A DNA stretch of 64,000 bases from TMP-86 sp039807285 (GCA_044226785.1 JBGAGK010000005.1:62001-126000), one strand, 5' to 3'; counted from the first letter of the stretch, positions 48,569-58,311 are shown. The notes: a model not told the origin generated them from the letters alone. Numbers and translations are program-made.

Positions 48569-49596
48569 AATCACTGGTCAAGGCATTCGCCGAGCCGGGC
48601 ATCTGGATGCAGGATGTCCCGGAACCGGCCATCGGGCACAATGACGTCCTGATCCGCGTACATCGGTCCGCCATCTGCGGAACCGACATGCATATCTACA
48701 ACTGGGATGCCTGGGCACAGAAGGCGGTGCCGGTACCCATGACCGTGGGGCACGAGTACTCGGGAGAAATCGTCGACATGGGCGTGGAAGTGCGCGGTCT
48801 GTCGACCGGCGATCGCGTTTCCGGCGAAGGGCACATCACCTGCGGCCATTGCCGCAACTGCCGCGCAGGGCGCCGGCATCTGTGCCGCAATTCCCAGGGT
48901 GTGGGCGTGAACCGGCCCGGTTCGTTCGCACAATACCTGGCCCTTCCTGCCTCCAACGTGTTCAAGCTCCCGTCAGCCATCGACGACGAGGTCGCATCCA
49001 TCCTTGATCCGCTGGGCAATGCCACGCACACGGCGCTGGCATTCAACGTGGTCGGCGAGGATGTGCTGATCACCGGCGCAGGCCCCATTGGCGTGATGGC
49101 CGTGGCGATCGCCCGGCACTGCGGTGCCCGCCATGTCGTCATCACCGATGTCAACGACTACCGCCTGGATCTGGCACGCCGCATGGGCGCCTCCCGGGCA
49201 CTGAACGTCACACGGGATTCACTCGATGCGGCCATGGCAGAACTGGGAATGGAGGAAGGGTTCGATGTCGGTTTCGAGATGTCGGGAAACCCGTCCGCCC
49301 TGCGCGAGATGCTGCGCACCATGAACCACGGCGGCAGCATCTCGATGCTGGGCATTCCGCCCGGTGAAACCGCCATCGACTGGAATCAGGTCATCTTCAA
49401 GGGTCTGGTGATCAAGGGCATCTACGGTCGGGAGATGTTCGAGACCTGGTACAAGATGGCGAGCATGCTGCAAAGCGGGCTCGACGTGCGCGGCGTCATC
49501 ACCCACCGCTTCGGCATCAATGACTATCGCGAAGGTTTCGAGATCATGGGTTCAGGCAGGTCCGGCAAGGTCATCTTGGACTGGTCATCCCTGTGA
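48565..49596 (+). CDS. tdh: L-threonine 3-dehydrogenase
   Basis: A 343-residue zinc-dependent medium-chain dehydrogenase that oxidises threonine to 2-amino-3-ketobutyrate. The catalytic zinc site is in ICGTDMHIYNWD and VGHEYSGEIV; the four Cys of the structural zinc are in CGHCRNCRAGRRHLC; the Rossmann motif is GAGPIGVMAVAI. Its last 26 bases overlap the end of sppA on the other strand. Confidence 0.97.
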   Translation: MKSLVKAFAEPGIWMQDVPEPAIGHNDVLIRVHRSAICGTDMHIYNWDAWAQKAVPVPMTVGHEYSGEIVDMGVEVRGLSTGDRVSGEGHITCGHCRNCRAGRRHLCRNSQGVGVNRPGSFAQYLALPASNVFKLPSAIDDEVASILDPLGNATHTALAFNVVGEDVLITGAGPIGVMAVAIARHCGARHVVITDVNDYRLDLARRMGASRALNVTRDSLDAAMAELGMEEGFDVGFEMSGNPSALREMLRTMNHGGSISMLGIPPGETAIDWNQVIFKGLVIKGIYGREMFETWYKMASMLQSGLDVRGVITHRFGINDYREGFEIMGSGRSGKVILDWSSL

Positions 49597-51451
49597 ACGC
49601 GCCCCGTGGTTCTGCGCACCAGCAATAGCTGAGCAGACCGCGCGCATCGCGCATTGCAGCGAGCCGTTGCGCTTCCGCCAGCAGCGGATCCATGATCTGT
49701 TGCAGGGCCGGCGGGACCGAAGGCCATGCCGGCGGACCCGCGAGTCGCACGAACACCGAATGCAGCTGGGTCAGCAATTCCTCGCGAAGGCTCAGATCCT
49801 GCTGGAGGTATTCGATCGTGTAATCGCTCCCCAGGTCGGCCAGCTTCGCCGCCGCATCGGTCGCATCCTTGAGTCCGCCCAGATGGTCCACCAGGCCCAG
49901 CCGCAGTGCATCCGAGCCGGCCCAGACCCGGCCCTGCGCAATCCGGTCGACTTCCTCCACGGTCTTCTTGCGGCCTTCGGCCACCCGCTGCAGGAAAAGT
50001 GCATAGGCATGCTCCACACCCTGCTGCAGCATCTGGCGGGCGTCCGCACTCAGGGGCCGCTCCAGCTGCAGCTCTCCGGCGCGGGGCGTCGTCCCGACCC
50101 CATCGACATTGATGCCCAGCTTCTGCAAGGTCCTCTGAAAGGTCGGTATGACGGCAAACACACCGATCGACCCGGTCAGGGTGGTGGGGCTCGCGAAGAT
50201 CTGGTTGGCGGCCGCCGAGATATAGTAGCCGCCTGAAGCCGCATAGCTGCTCATCGACACCACGACCGGCTTGCCCGCCTGACGCAGGGCCTGCACCTCA
50301 CGCAGGATCTGCTCGGACGCGAACATGCTGCCACCGGGGCTGTCCACGCGAAGCACCACGGCCTTGATGGCATTGTTGTAGCGGGCTTCGCGCAGCAGAT
50401 CCGATGTGCTGTCGCCGCCGATATTGCCAGGGGCCTGATGTCCATCGCGGATGTCGCCCGACGCCACCACGATACCGACATGCGCATCCGCGGACGGTCG
50501 CAGATCACGCCTGGCGCGCACGATCCGCAGGTAATCGTTCATGGTCACCTGATTGAAGGAATGGGTGGAGCTGTCCTCGCCCACCAGCGTCCGCAGATCC
50601 TCGGACACCTGCCGCCGGCTCTTCAATGCCGTGACCAGCCCGCGCTGCAGCGCGAGCCGTGCCGCATCTCCGCCCGCGGCGGCCAGAGCGGCCGGTGCCT
50701 GGTTCACGTAATCGCTGATCGCGCCAGCGGGCAGGGATCGGGCACGGGCAACATCCTGCTGGTAGGCACCCCACAGCGCTCCGAGCCACGCGGCGGCCTC
50801 CTCCCGTTCGGAATCCGCCATGTCGGTCCGCGAGTACTGATCCGTGAAGCTCTTGAATGTGCCGACGCGGAATACGTTGATGTCCACGCCCAGTTTGTCC
50901 ACCGCGTCCTTGAGATACGTCCGGTAGTAACTGAAGCCATCGATATAGACCATCCCCAGCGGGTCGAGATAGATTTCACTGCCCTGGGCCGCCAGATAAT
51001 ACTGGGCCTGGTCGAACGAATCGCCGACCGCCACCACGCGCTTGCCGGAGGACCGGAACTCGCGTAGTGCCGCACCCAGTTCCTGCAGCTTGGGCAGACC
51101 ACCCCCGGTCAGGTTGCGTGTATCGAGCACGATCAGCTTGATGTGCGGGTCTGCGATGGCGGCCTTGATCGCATCAAGCACGTCAGGCAGCAATGTCTCG
51201 GGCGCAGGACCGCCGGTGACCTGGCCGATGGCACGCCGCACCGGGTCCGTGGAGAGTTGTTCGACCAGTTGGCCCTCGGGCGCAAGGACAAGGGCCGCCG
51301 TGGCCGGCAGACGCGGAACGGCATTGTGAAGCAGCGCCAGCAGCAGGCCGAACATGACCAGCAGCACCAGCAGATGCAGCGCCTTGCGGATCCCGTCGAG
51401 GATCCGCCACACCAGGCCCAGCAGGCTCGACCAGGTCGCGCCCTGCGCCAC
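49571..51451 (-). CDS. sppA: Signal peptide peptidase SppA, 67 kDa type
   Basis: A 626-residue inner-membrane protease that digests cleaved signal peptides. One membrane helix (about 22-45) is followed by two tandem S49 domains. The catalytic Lys is in the first domain (VGTFKSFTDQYSR, about residues 205-217), the catalytic Ser in the second (MSSYAASGGYYISAAANQI). This split dyad is the mark of the long SppA form. The C-terminal ten or so residues overlap the end of tdh. The rplS stop is only five bases upstream of its start, so it may be transcribed with the ribosomal operon. Confidence 0.94.
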   Translation of the reverse strand: MAQGATWSSLLGLVWRILDGIRKALHLLVLLVMFGLLLALLHNAVPRLPATAALVLAPEGQLVEQLSTDPVRRAIGQVTGGPAPETLLPDVLDAIKAAIADPHIKLIVLDTRNLTGGGLPKLQELGAALREFRSSGKRVVAVGDSFDQAQYYLAAQGSEIYLDPLGMVYIDGFSYYRTYLKDAVDKLGVDINVFRVGTFKSFTDQYSRTDMADSEREEAAAWLGALWGAYQQDVARARSLPAGAISDYVNQAPAALAAAGGDAARLALQRGLVTALKSRRQVSEDLRTLVGEDSSTHSFNQVTMNDYLRIVRARRDLRPSADAHVGIVVASGDIRDGHQAPGNIGGDSTSDLLREARYNNAIKAVVLRVDSPGGSMFASEQILREVQALRQAGKPVVVSMSSYAASGGYYISAAANQIFASPTTLTGSIGVFAVIPTFQRTLQKLGINVDGVGTTPRAGELQLERPLSADARQMLQQGVEHAYALFLQRVAEGRKKTVEEVDRIAQGRVWAGSDALRLGLVDHLGGLKDATDAAAKLADLGSDYTIEYLQQDLSLREELLTQLHSVFVRLAGPPAWPSVPPALQQIMDPLLAEAQRLAAMRDARGLLSYCWCAEPRGAFTGMTSPR

Positions 51452-51456
51452 GGGAA

Positions 51457-51801
51457 TCAGACCTTTTCTTCGATCCGCGCTGCCTTGCCGGAGCGCTCAC
51501 GCAGGTAATAGAGCTTGGCGCGCCGGACGCTGCCGCGACGCTTCACGCTGACCTCGCTGATGGCGGGGCTGTGGGTCGGGAAGACACGCTCGACACCCTC
51601 ACCATGCGAAATCTTGCGCACCGTGAAGGAGGAATTCAGTCCCCGGTTCCTGATCGCAATGACCACGCCCTCGTAGGCCTGCATGCGCTCACGGTCTCCC
51701 TCGACCACCTTCACCTGCACCACCACGGTATCGCCCGGCGAAAACGCCGGAAACCGGTCCTGTACCTGTCCGGCGTTGATATCCTGAATGATCTTGTTCA
51801 T
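51457..51801 (-). CDS. rplS: 50S ribosomal protein L19
   Basis: A 114-residue L19 (E. coli 115). It opens MNKIIQDINAGQVQDRFPAF and contains QAYEGVVIAIRNRGLNSSFT and VFPTHSPAISEVSVKRRG. The ATG at 51801 is chosen over an upstream start because it matches the family. Last of the rpsP-rimM-trmD-rplS set. Confidence 0.97.
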   Translation of the reverse strand: MNKIIQDINAGQVQDRFPAFSPGDTVVVQVKVVEGDRERMQAYEGVVIAIRNRGLNSSFTVRKISHGEGVERVFPTHSPAISEVSVKRRGSVRRAKLYYLRERSGKAARIEEKV

Positions 51802-51822
51802 CTTCCAGCCCTTCCTCACTCG

Positions 51823-52572
51823 TCAGCTGGCCAGCACATCGTTGCCGGCCTTGAATTCCTCGAGCAATCGCTGCTCGTCCTCGCTCAACCCGCGCCGGGC
51901 CAGCAGATCCGGCCGCCGCTCCCAGGTGCGCCCCAGTGCCTGGCGCAGCCGCCAGCGTTGTATGGCAGCATGATCTCCCGACAGCAGCACCTGCGGCACC
52001 CGCAGGCCATCGATTTCCTCCGGCCGGGTGTAGTGCGGCCAGTCCAGCAACGCATCGTTGTGCGACTCCGCCAGCACCGAATCCGCCGAACCCAGCGTCC
52101 CCGGCAACAACCGCGCGATCGCATCGATCACCACCAGCGCCGGCAGCTCTCCGCCGGACAGGACATAATCCCCGATCGACCATACCAGGTCGATCTCGGT
52201 GTCCAGCAAGCGCTGATCCACCCCCTCATACCGCCCGGCCACCAGGACCATGCCCGGCCAGCCTGCGGCCTTGCGCGCCGTCGCGGCCCCGAATGGCTCG
52301 CCTTCGGCGCCCAGATATACCCGCGGACTGCCATCGGGCACCCGCTCGCACGCCCTGCGAATGGCCTGGCGGAGCGGCTCCACCTTGAGCACCATGCCCG
52401 GCCCGCCGCCATAAGGCCGGTCGTCCACCGTGCGATGGACATCGTCGGCGAACTCGCGAGGATCGATGCAGTCGACCTGCACCCGGCCTTCCCCCAGCGT
52501 CCTTCCCACGACACCGTACCGCAAGGCATCACGCACCATGGCCGGAAACAGTGTCACCACAGCGATGCGCAT
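51823..52572 (-). CDS. trmD: tRNA (guanine-N1-)-methyltransferase TrmD
   Basis: A 249-residue SPOUT enzyme that methylates G37 of tRNAs to prevent frameshifting. The N-terminus MRIAVVTLFPAM, the RPYGGGPGMVLK loop, and the trefoil-knot region RYEGVDQRLLDTEIDLVWSI with GDYVLSGGELPA are all present. The start at 52572 overlaps the rimM stop by one base (TGATG). Confidence 0.97.
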   Translation of the reverse strand: MRIAVVTLFPAMVRDALRYGVVGRTLGEGRVQVDCIDPREFADDVHRTVDDRPYGGGPGMVLKVEPLRQAIRRACERVPDGSPRVYLGAEGEPFGAATARKAAGWPGMVLVAGRYEGVDQRLLDTEIDLVWSIGDYVLSGGELPALVVIDAIARLLPGTLGSADSVLAESHNDALLDWPHYTRPEEIDGLRVPQVLLSGDHAAIQRWRLRQALGRTWERRPDLLARRGLSEDEQRLLEEFKAGNDVLAS

Positions 52573-53075
52573 CACCCGGTCCAGTCCACCACCACCCGCC
52601 GCTCGGCCAGTTCGACCCGGCGCAGGTGCGGCCTGACCGCAGGAATCAGGGTCCGCCGCCTTCCCGTCACCATCATCAGGGCATGCGCCGGACTGTCCAC
52701 AAAATACTCGAGCTTCCCGAGCACCCTGCCGTCGAGATCGCACACCTCGAAGCCGACCAGGTCAGTGCGGAAGTACTCACCCTCCCGCAGTGCCGGCAGT
52801 TGTTCACGCTGCACCATGATCGCAGCACCCCGCAGACGCGTTGCCGCATCGCGGTCCTCCACTCCGGCCAGCCTCACCGTGAGGCGCCCTCCCGACCCGC
52901 CGCTGTCCAGCACCGCGTGGCTCTCGCAGCCCTTGCCGCCGGCGATGCTCCATACCGGAAAATCAAGAATGCGTTCGGGTGGATCGGTGTACGAGCGGAC
53001 CTTTAGCCAACCCCGCACACCGAATGGTGCACCGATCGTCCCCAGTTCGATGAGCGTGGATTCCGCGCCACTCAT
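52572..53075 (-). CDS. rimM: Ribosome maturation factor RimM
   Basis: A 167-residue 16S-rRNA processing protein that binds S19. The N-terminal RimM domain has LGTIGAPFGVRGWLKVRSYT; the C-terminal PRC-barrel has YFRTDLVGFEVCDLDGRVLG and LIPAVRPHLRRVELAERRVV. It is the second gene of the operon, 25 bases after rpsP. Confidence 0.95.
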   Translation of the reverse strand: MSGAESTLIELGTIGAPFGVRGWLKVRSYTDPPERILDFPVWSIAGGKGCESHAVLDSGGSGGRLTVRLAGVEDRDAATRLRGAAIMVQREQLPALREGEYFRTDLVGFEVCDLDGRVLGKLEYFVDSPAHALMMVTGRRRTLIPAVRPHLRRVELAERRVVVDWTG

Positions 53076-53100
53076 GGCGCCCGCCTTTTCCCGATGCGCT

Positions 53101-53352
53101 TTACGCGGCCTGCTTGCGGTAGGTAGTCACCAGTTGCTTCACCCGATCCGACATGTGTGCGCCCTGCTTGACCCAATGATCGATGCGCGCCAGCTCGAGA
53201 CGCAGGCGGATCTCCGCACCCCGCGCCACGGGATTGAATATGCCCACGCTCTCCAGGCTCGTTCCTCCCTGCCGTTTCCGGCTATCGGTCACCACCACCT
53301 GGTAGAAAGGCGTCTTCTTGCCGCCGCGGCGGGTCAAGCGAATCGTCACCAT
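53101..53352 (-). CDS. rpsP: 30S ribosomal protein S16
   Basis: An 83-residue S16 (E. coli 82). Sequence opens MVTIRLTRRGGKKTPFYQVV and has RIDHWVKQGAHMSDRVKQLV near the end. The ATG at 53352 matches the family; the in-frame extension upstream is ignored. First gene of the operon. Confidence 0.97.
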   Translation of the reverse strand: MVTIRLTRRGGKKTPFYQVVVTDSRKRQGGTSLESVGIFNPVARGAEIRLRLELARIDHWVKQGAHMSDRVKQLVTTYRKQAA

Positions 53353-53383
53353 CTTTGCACACCCAAACTTTAATGAGCCGCGA

Positions 53384-53413
53384 ATTCTATTTGAAAACAA
53401 CGTACTTGCGCAA
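53384..53413 (-). promoter_or_regulatory. Promoter of the rpsP operon
   Basis: On the minus strand TTGCGC (53413-53408) and TAGAAT (53389-53384) are spaced by 18 bases. Transcription would start near 53377, giving a leader of about 25 bases to the rpsP ATG. Confidence 0.5.
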
Positions 53414-53424
53414 ATCCTCGTGGA

Positions 53425-54789
53425 TCAATGGCGGAACCCCCCGGGGAGGCGGCCGGCCATGCCGCGCAGCATGTTCTGCATCATCCCGCCCTTCATGAAC
53501 TTCTTCATGGTCTTCTGCATCTGGTCGAACTGCTTGAGCAGCCGGTTGACCTCCGCGACCTGCACCCCTGCCCCATTGGCGATCCGGCGCTTGCGTGAGG
53601 GGTCGATCAGCTCTGGACGGCGGCGCTCCCGCGGGGTCATCGAATCGATGATGCCCATCTGCCTGCGGAGGCTTTTCTCGTTGACCGCCGAGGCCGCGGC
53701 CGCCGCATTGGCCTGCATGTGCGCCGGGAGCTTCTCCAGGAGCGAGGTCATGCCCCCCATCCGGCCGATCTGCGCCAGCTGGTCGCGCAGGTCGGACAGG
53801 TCGAACGACTTTCCCTTCTGGAGCTTTTTCGCGAGCTTGTCGGCCTTCTCCAGGTCAGCCTTTTCCTGCACCTGTTCGACCAGCGACAACACATCGCCCA
53901 TGCCGAGGATCCGCGATGCGATCCGTTCCGGCTGGAACAGTTCCAGCGCTTCGGATTTTTCGCCCGTCCCGATGAACAGGATGGGCTTGCCGGTCACCTG
54001 GCGCACCGACAGGGCGGCGCCTCCGCGTGCATCGCCATCGGCTTTTGTCAGCACCACACCCGTCAAGGCAAGCGCCTCATTGAAGGCTCGCGCCGAATTC
54101 ACGGCATCCTGCCCGGCCATGCTGTCGACCACGAAAAGCCGCTCATGCGGCCGAATTTCGGCCTCGAGCAGGCGCACTTCGGACATCATCGCATCGTCCA
54201 CGTGCAGCCGGCCTGCCGTATCGACCAGCAGCACATCGAACCCCTGGAGTTTCGCGTCATCCAGCGCGCGCCGGGCAATGGTCAGCGGCTCTTCGGTCGG
54301 AGCAGCCGAAGCAAATCCCGCACCCACCTGGGTCGCCAGGGTCTGCAGCTGAAGGATGGCTGCGGGACGGTACACGTCCGTGCTGCACAGGAGCACCTTC
54401 TTGCGCTGCTTTTCGATCAGCCAGCGCGCCAGCTTGCCGGCTGTGGTGGTCTTGCCCGCGCCTTGAAGTCCGGCGAGCAGCACCACAACCGGCCTTTGAG
54501 CACGCAGGTTGAGCCCCTCGCTCGCCTCACCCATCAGCCGTGTCAGTTCTTCGTGGACGATCTTGATGAAGGCCTGCCCGGGGGTGAGGCTCCGGGTGAC
54601 TTCCGCACCCAGCGCCCGGGTGCGTACGCCTTCGGCAAACTCCTTGACCACCGGCAATGCCACGTCGGCTTCCAGCAGAGCCAGCCGCACCTGGCGCACG
54701 GTCTCCGAAATGTTGTCCTCGCTGATCCGGCCGCGGCCGGACAGGGTTTGCACGGCCTGTGACAGCCGTTCGGTGAGACGGTCGAACAT
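53425..54789 (-). CDS. ffh: Signal recognition particle protein Ffh
   Basis: A 454-residue SRP GTPase. N domain about 1-85; G domain with GLQGAGKTTTAGKLA (about 107-121), DVYRPAAILQLQTLA, DTAGRLHVDD and TKADGDARGG; Met-rich M domain from about 300, ending FMKGGMMQNMLRGMAGRLPG, which binds the signal peptide and the 4.5S RNA encoded at 31130-31230. Confidence 0.97.
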   Translation of the reverse strand: MFDRLTERLSQAVQTLSGRGRISEDNISETVRQVRLALLEADVALPVVKEFAEGVRTRALGAEVTRSLTPGQAFIKIVHEELTRLMGEASEGLNLRAQRPVVVLLAGLQGAGKTTTAGKLARWLIEKQRKKVLLCSTDVYRPAAILQLQTLATQVGAGFASAAPTEEPLTIARRALDDAKLQGFDVLLVDTAGRLHVDDAMMSEVRLLEAEIRPHERLFVVDSMAGQDAVNSARAFNEALALTGVVLTKADGDARGGAALSVRQVTGKPILFIGTGEKSEALELFQPERIASRILGMGDVLSLVEQVQEKADLEKADKLAKKLQKGKSFDLSDLRDQLAQIGRMGGMTSLLEKLPAHMQANAAAAASAVNEKSLRRQMGIIDSMTPRERRRPELIDPSRKRRIANGAGVQVAEVNRLLKQFDQMQKTMKKFMKGGMMQNMLRGMAGRLPGGFRH

Positions 54790-54827
54790 GAGCGGGATTA
54801 TAAGGCGTTAGCGCAGGCCGCGCCGGT

Positions 54828-55634
54828 ATGTCATCATCAATCGTGCACTTCGCATACGCCTCGGTGATCCTGTACGTTCTTGCTGCCTGGTCGATGCTTC
54901 GCAGCGTCAGCCGGCCGCGATACTCCGCGCTGGCCTGGGTCAGCGCTGCGCTGGCACTGCTGGCCCACTGCATCGGTCTCATGCACAGCCTGCGCGCCTA
55001 CGGCCCGTGGATGCTGGACCTGCGCGCCGCAACGTCGCTCCTTGGATGGACGCTGGGCATGCTGGCCTGCGTGGTGGGCACCGAGCGCCGCAGCCGCGTT
55101 CTGGCCAGCATACTGCTGCTGAGCGCAGGCGTCGGAGCGGCGTTCACCGGCGGCTCTCCGCATTTCAACCTGATCGAGCCCGGCAGCTGGGAGATGACCG
55201 CACACGTGCTGTTGTCGATGGGCGCGGCCGCACTGCTGTTCGCCGCGGCTGTCACCGCGATTCTGCTGCTGGTGCTCGACCGGCAACTGCGCAGCCGTCG
55301 ACTGGCCAACCTGCCCGGTTCCCTGCCGCCGATCGACCAGCTCGAGACCATCCTGTTCAGGCTCATCGGCGCGGGTTTTGCCCTGCTGACGCTGGCCCTG
55401 CTCACCGGATTCGTGTTCGTCACCAACCTGTTTGCCCAGCACCTGGTCCACAAGACGGTGCTGTCGGTCATCGCCTGGATCCTGTTCGCAGTCCTGCTGG
55501 CAGGTCGCGCGCGATTCGGCTGGCGCGGGCGCACAGCGGTACGCTGGACGCTGTTCGGATTCGCCTTGCTGGTGCTGGCCTACTTCGGTTCGAAGTTCGT
55601 GCTCGAAACCGTGCTGGGCCGCCACTGGGGCTGA
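54828..55634 (+). CDS. YpjD/HemX-like membrane protein (CcsA family)
   Basis: A 268-residue inner-membrane protein of the cytochrome-c assembly (CcsA/HemX/YpjD) family, with eight hydrophobic segments. The conserved tail region GFVFVTNLFAQHLVHKTVLS and the later SVIAWILFAVLLAGR helix are typical, including His. In gammaproteobacteria YpjD is commonly next to ffh on the opposite strand, as here. The exact function is unclear; haem handling is suspected. Confidence 0.88.
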   Translation: MSSSIVHFAYASVILYVLAAWSMLRSVSRPRYSALAWVSAALALLAHCIGLMHSLRAYGPWMLDLRAATSLLGWTLGMLACVVGTERRSRVLASILLLSAGVGAAFTGGSPHFNLIEPGSWEMTAHVLLSMGAAALLFAAAVTAILLLVLDRQLRSRRLANLPGSLPPIDQLETILFRLIGAGFALLTLALLTGFVFVTNLFAQHLVHKTVLSVIAWILFAVLLAGRARFGWRGRTAVRWTLFGFALLVLAYFGSKFVLETVLGRHWG

Positions 55635-55645
55635 CCGGGACTGAA

Positions 55646-56962
55646 GTGAACGATTCCTCGATTCCGGTGCTGTTCCTCGGGCTGGGCCTGCTCCTGGCGC
55701 TGGCAATCTTCATCAACGGCAGCGAAACGGCGCTGATGAGCCTCAATCGCTATCGCCTGCGCCATCGTGCGCAGGCCGGCGAGCGAGGCGCGCGCCTGGT
55801 CGAACGGCTGTTGCGGCAACCCGACCGGCTGATCGGCTTGATCCTCCTGCTCAGCACCATCGTCAACGTGATCACGCCCATGCTGGCCAGCTTCATCGCC
55901 TATCGCCTCGGCGGAGATCTGGGCGTCGCGATCGGCGCCGCGGCACTCACGGTGGTCACCCTGGTCCTGTGTGAAGTTGCGCCAAAGACCTTCGGGGCAC
56001 TGCATCCGGAACGGCTGGCCGTGCCGGCAGCCCATGTATACCGGGTGCTGCTGTTCCTGTTCCAGCCGCTGGTCTGGGCGACCAACCTGCTGGCCAACGG
56101 CATGTTGCGGATGCTGGGAGTATCCAGCGGTCAGGCGAGCAACGCACTGAGCCGCGAAGAGCTGCGCACCGTGGTCGCCGAGGCGGGCGCCATGATCCCG
56201 CGGCGTCACCGGCAGATGCTGGTCAGCATCCTGGATCTGGAGAAGGTCACAGTCGAGGACATCATGGTTCCACGCAACGAGATCGTGGGCATCGACATCG
56301 AGGACGACTGGGATGCCATCATCGAACGCATACGACAGTCGCAGCACACGCGAATGCCTGTCTACGAAGGTGAGATCGACCGCATCATCGGCGTCACCCA
56401 CATGAAGCGCATCGCACATGAGATGGCTCGCGGTCAGCTCACCCTCGAGTCGCTGGTCCAGACGGCCGTGGCCAGGGACAACTACTTCGTTCCCGCCGGC
56501 ACCACACTCAACAAGCAGTTGCTCAATTTCCAGCGCAACAAGCGCCGGATGGCGTTCGTCGTCGATGAGTACGGGGACATCCAGGGCCTGGTCACGCTGG
56601 AGGACATCCTGGAGGAAATCGTCGGCGAGTTCACCACGGATCCGGCCACCATGATGCATCGTGATGTCCATGCCGATGTAGACGGGACCTTCGTGGTGAA
56701 CGGCAGTGCCGGAATACGAGCGCTGAATCGGGCCATGCAATGGAACCTGCCCACCAGCGGCCCGAAGACCCTGAGCGGGCTGATCGTGGAAACCCTGGAG
56801 AACATCCCCGAGATCGGTACCACGCTGAAAGTCGACGATTACATGCTCGAAGTCCTCCAGGTGAGCGACAATGCGGTCCGCACGGCACGGGTACGCCCAC
56901 CCGCATCCGCAGGCAGATTGCCGGCGGCTGCCCTGGACGAGTCCGCCGACACCCAGTCCTGA
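55646..56962 (+). CDS. CNNM/CorC-type transporter (YfjD-like)
   Basis: A 438-residue inner-membrane protein of the HlyC/CorC family. The N-terminal DUF21 domain (about 1-190) has four hydrophobic stretches and GSETALMSLNRYRL. Two CBS domains follow (IMVPRNEIVGIDIEDDWDAI and VDEYGDIQGLVTLEDILEEI). The C-terminal CorC_HlyC domain starts near 350. Such proteins are linked with Mg or Co transport. The start is a GTG at 55646, nine bases after the preceding stop. Confidence 0.92.
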   Translation: MNDSSIPVLFLGLGLLLALAIFINGSETALMSLNRYRLRHRAQAGERGARLVERLLRQPDRLIGLILLLSTIVNVITPMLASFIAYRLGGDLGVAIGAAALTVVTLVLCEVAPKTFGALHPERLAVPAAHVYRVLLFLFQPLVWATNLLANGMLRMLGVSSGQASNALSREELRTVVAEAGAMIPRRHRQMLVSILDLEKVTVEDIMVPRNEIVGIDIEDDWDAIIERIRQSQHTRMPVYEGEIDRIIGVTHMKRIAHEMARGQLTLESLVQTAVARDNYFVPAGTTLNKQLLNFQRNKRRMAFVVDEYGDIQGLVTLEDILEEIVGEFTTDPATMMHRDVHADVDGTFVVNGSAGIRALNRAMQWNLPTSGPKTLSGLIVETLENIPEIGTTLKVDDYMLEVLQVSDNAVRTARVRPPASAGRLPAAALDESADTQS

Positions 56963-56967
56963 TTTTC

Positions 56968-58311
56968 TCAACCGGTCTCCAGGGCATCGCCCAGGCGGCG
57001 CAGAGCCTGAACCCGCATGCCCTCCGGTGCCTTCTTCGGCACATTGGCCGCCGGCACCAGGGCGGTCCGAAAACCATGTTTGGCGGCTTCACGAACCCGC
57101 TCTTCTCCGAATGGCACGGGCCTGATTTCCCCTGCCAGGCCGATCTCGCCGAACGCCACCAGGTCCTGGGGCAGCGGAACATCCAGCAGGCTGGATCGGG
57201 CCGCCAGCACGATGGCAAGATCCGCTGCCGTTTCCGTGAGCCGCACACCGCCGACCATGTTGGCGAATACGTCCTGAGAATGCAGGGCAATACCCGCATG
57301 GCGATGTGCCACCGCCAGCAGCATCGACAGGCGGTTCGCATCGATGCCCACCGCCACCCGCCGCGGATTGGGCGCATGCGATTCGTCCACCAGCGCCTGC
57401 ACCTCGATCAGCAGTGAACGGCTCCCCTCACGCAGGACCGTCACGACACTGCCCGACACCGGCTGCTCATGCCGCGACAGAAACATGGCCGAGGGGTTCC
57501 GGACTTCACGCAGGCCCTCCTCAACCATCGCGAACACACCCAGTTCGTTGGCGGCGCCGAAGCGGTTCTTGACTGAACGCAGCACGCGGAACCGGCTTCC
57601 GGTATCGCTTTCGAAGTACAGGACGGTATCGACCATGTGTTCCAGCACGCGCGGCCCGGCGATCTGCCCCTCCTTGGTCACATGCCCCACCAGCAGCACC
57701 GCCACACCCCGGCTCTTTGCAAAGCGTACGAGATCGGCCGTGCACTCACGCAGCTGCGATACTGCGCCGGGAGCCGCCTCGACCCGGTCCGTGAACATGG
57801 TCTGGATCGAATCCACGATCAGCACTCGGGCCTTGAGCCTCCTGGCCTCTTCCAGGATCGCCTCCAGATGGGTCTGCGCCACCAGATTCGCAGCTGCCTG
57901 GGCAAGGCCGAGGCGACGTGCCCGCAATGCCACCTGGCCGGGGGACTCCTCGCCGGTGGCATACAGCACCGGTCCGACCGCAGCCAGCGCCGCAGCCGCC
58001 TGCAACATCAGCGTGGACTTTCCGATCCCGGGATCCCCGCCGATCAGCGTCACCGACCCTTCGACCAGTCCACCACCCAGCACCCGGTCCAGTTCTGCGG
58101 ATCCGGTCACAAAACGCTGCTGTTCGGCTGCCGACTGGACGGTCAGGCTGGGTTCGGCGGAAGCATGACTCGCAGCGTGCGCCGCCCGGGTACGCGGGGC
58201 GGCTTCCGCGACCATCGTGTTCCATTCCCCGCAGGCCGCGCACTGACCCTGCCATTTCGGAGCACTCGCACCGCAGGACTGACACAGGAATACCTCCTTC
58301 GATCTGGCCAA
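56968..58311 (-). CDS. radA: DNA repair protein RadA
   Basis: A 447-residue RecA-like branch-migration helicase. N-terminal four-Cys zinc finger: FLCQSCGASAPKWQGQCAAC. ATPase: GGDPGIGKSTLMLQAAAA (Walker A), KSRGVAVLLVGHVTKEG (Walker B and RadA motif), KNRFGAANELGVF. C-terminal Lon-like domain with EVQALVDESHAPNPRRVAVG. The TTG at 58311 is preferred, with AAGGGGGG a few bases upstream; a TTG at 58329 is an in-frame alternative. Its stop is five bases from that of the convergent CNNM gene. Confidence 0.93.
   Translation of the reverse strand: MARSKEVFLCQSCGASAPKWQGQCAACGEWNTMVAEAAPRTRAAHAASHASAEPSLTVQSAAEQQRFVTGSAELDRVLGGGLVEGSVTLIGGDPGIGKSTLMLQAAAALAAVGPVLYATGEESPGQVALRARRLGLAQAAANLVAQTHLEAILEEARRLKARVLIVDSIQTMFTDRVEAAPGAVSQLRECTADLVRFAKSRGVAVLLVGHVTKEGQIAGPRVLEHMVDTVLYFESDTGSRFRVLRSVKNRFGAANELGVFAMVEEGLREVRNPSAMFLSRHEQPVSGSVVTVLREGSRSLLIEVQALVDESHAPNPRRVAVGIDANRLSMLLAVAHRHAGIALHSQDVFANMVGGVRLTETAADLAIVLAARSSLLDVPLPQDLVAFGEIGLAGEIRPVPFGEERVREAAKHGFRTALVPAANVPKKAPEGMRVQALRRLGDALETG

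Noticed and set aside
51571..53373. Rightward open frame of 600 codons
   Set aside because: It lies opposite rplS, trmD, rimM and rpsP, all certain genes; its translation is low-complexity and has no domain.
55580..56971. Leftward open frame of over 450 codons
   Set aside because: It is the antisense shadow of the CNNM/CorC-type transporter gene, which carries DUF21 and CBS motifs.
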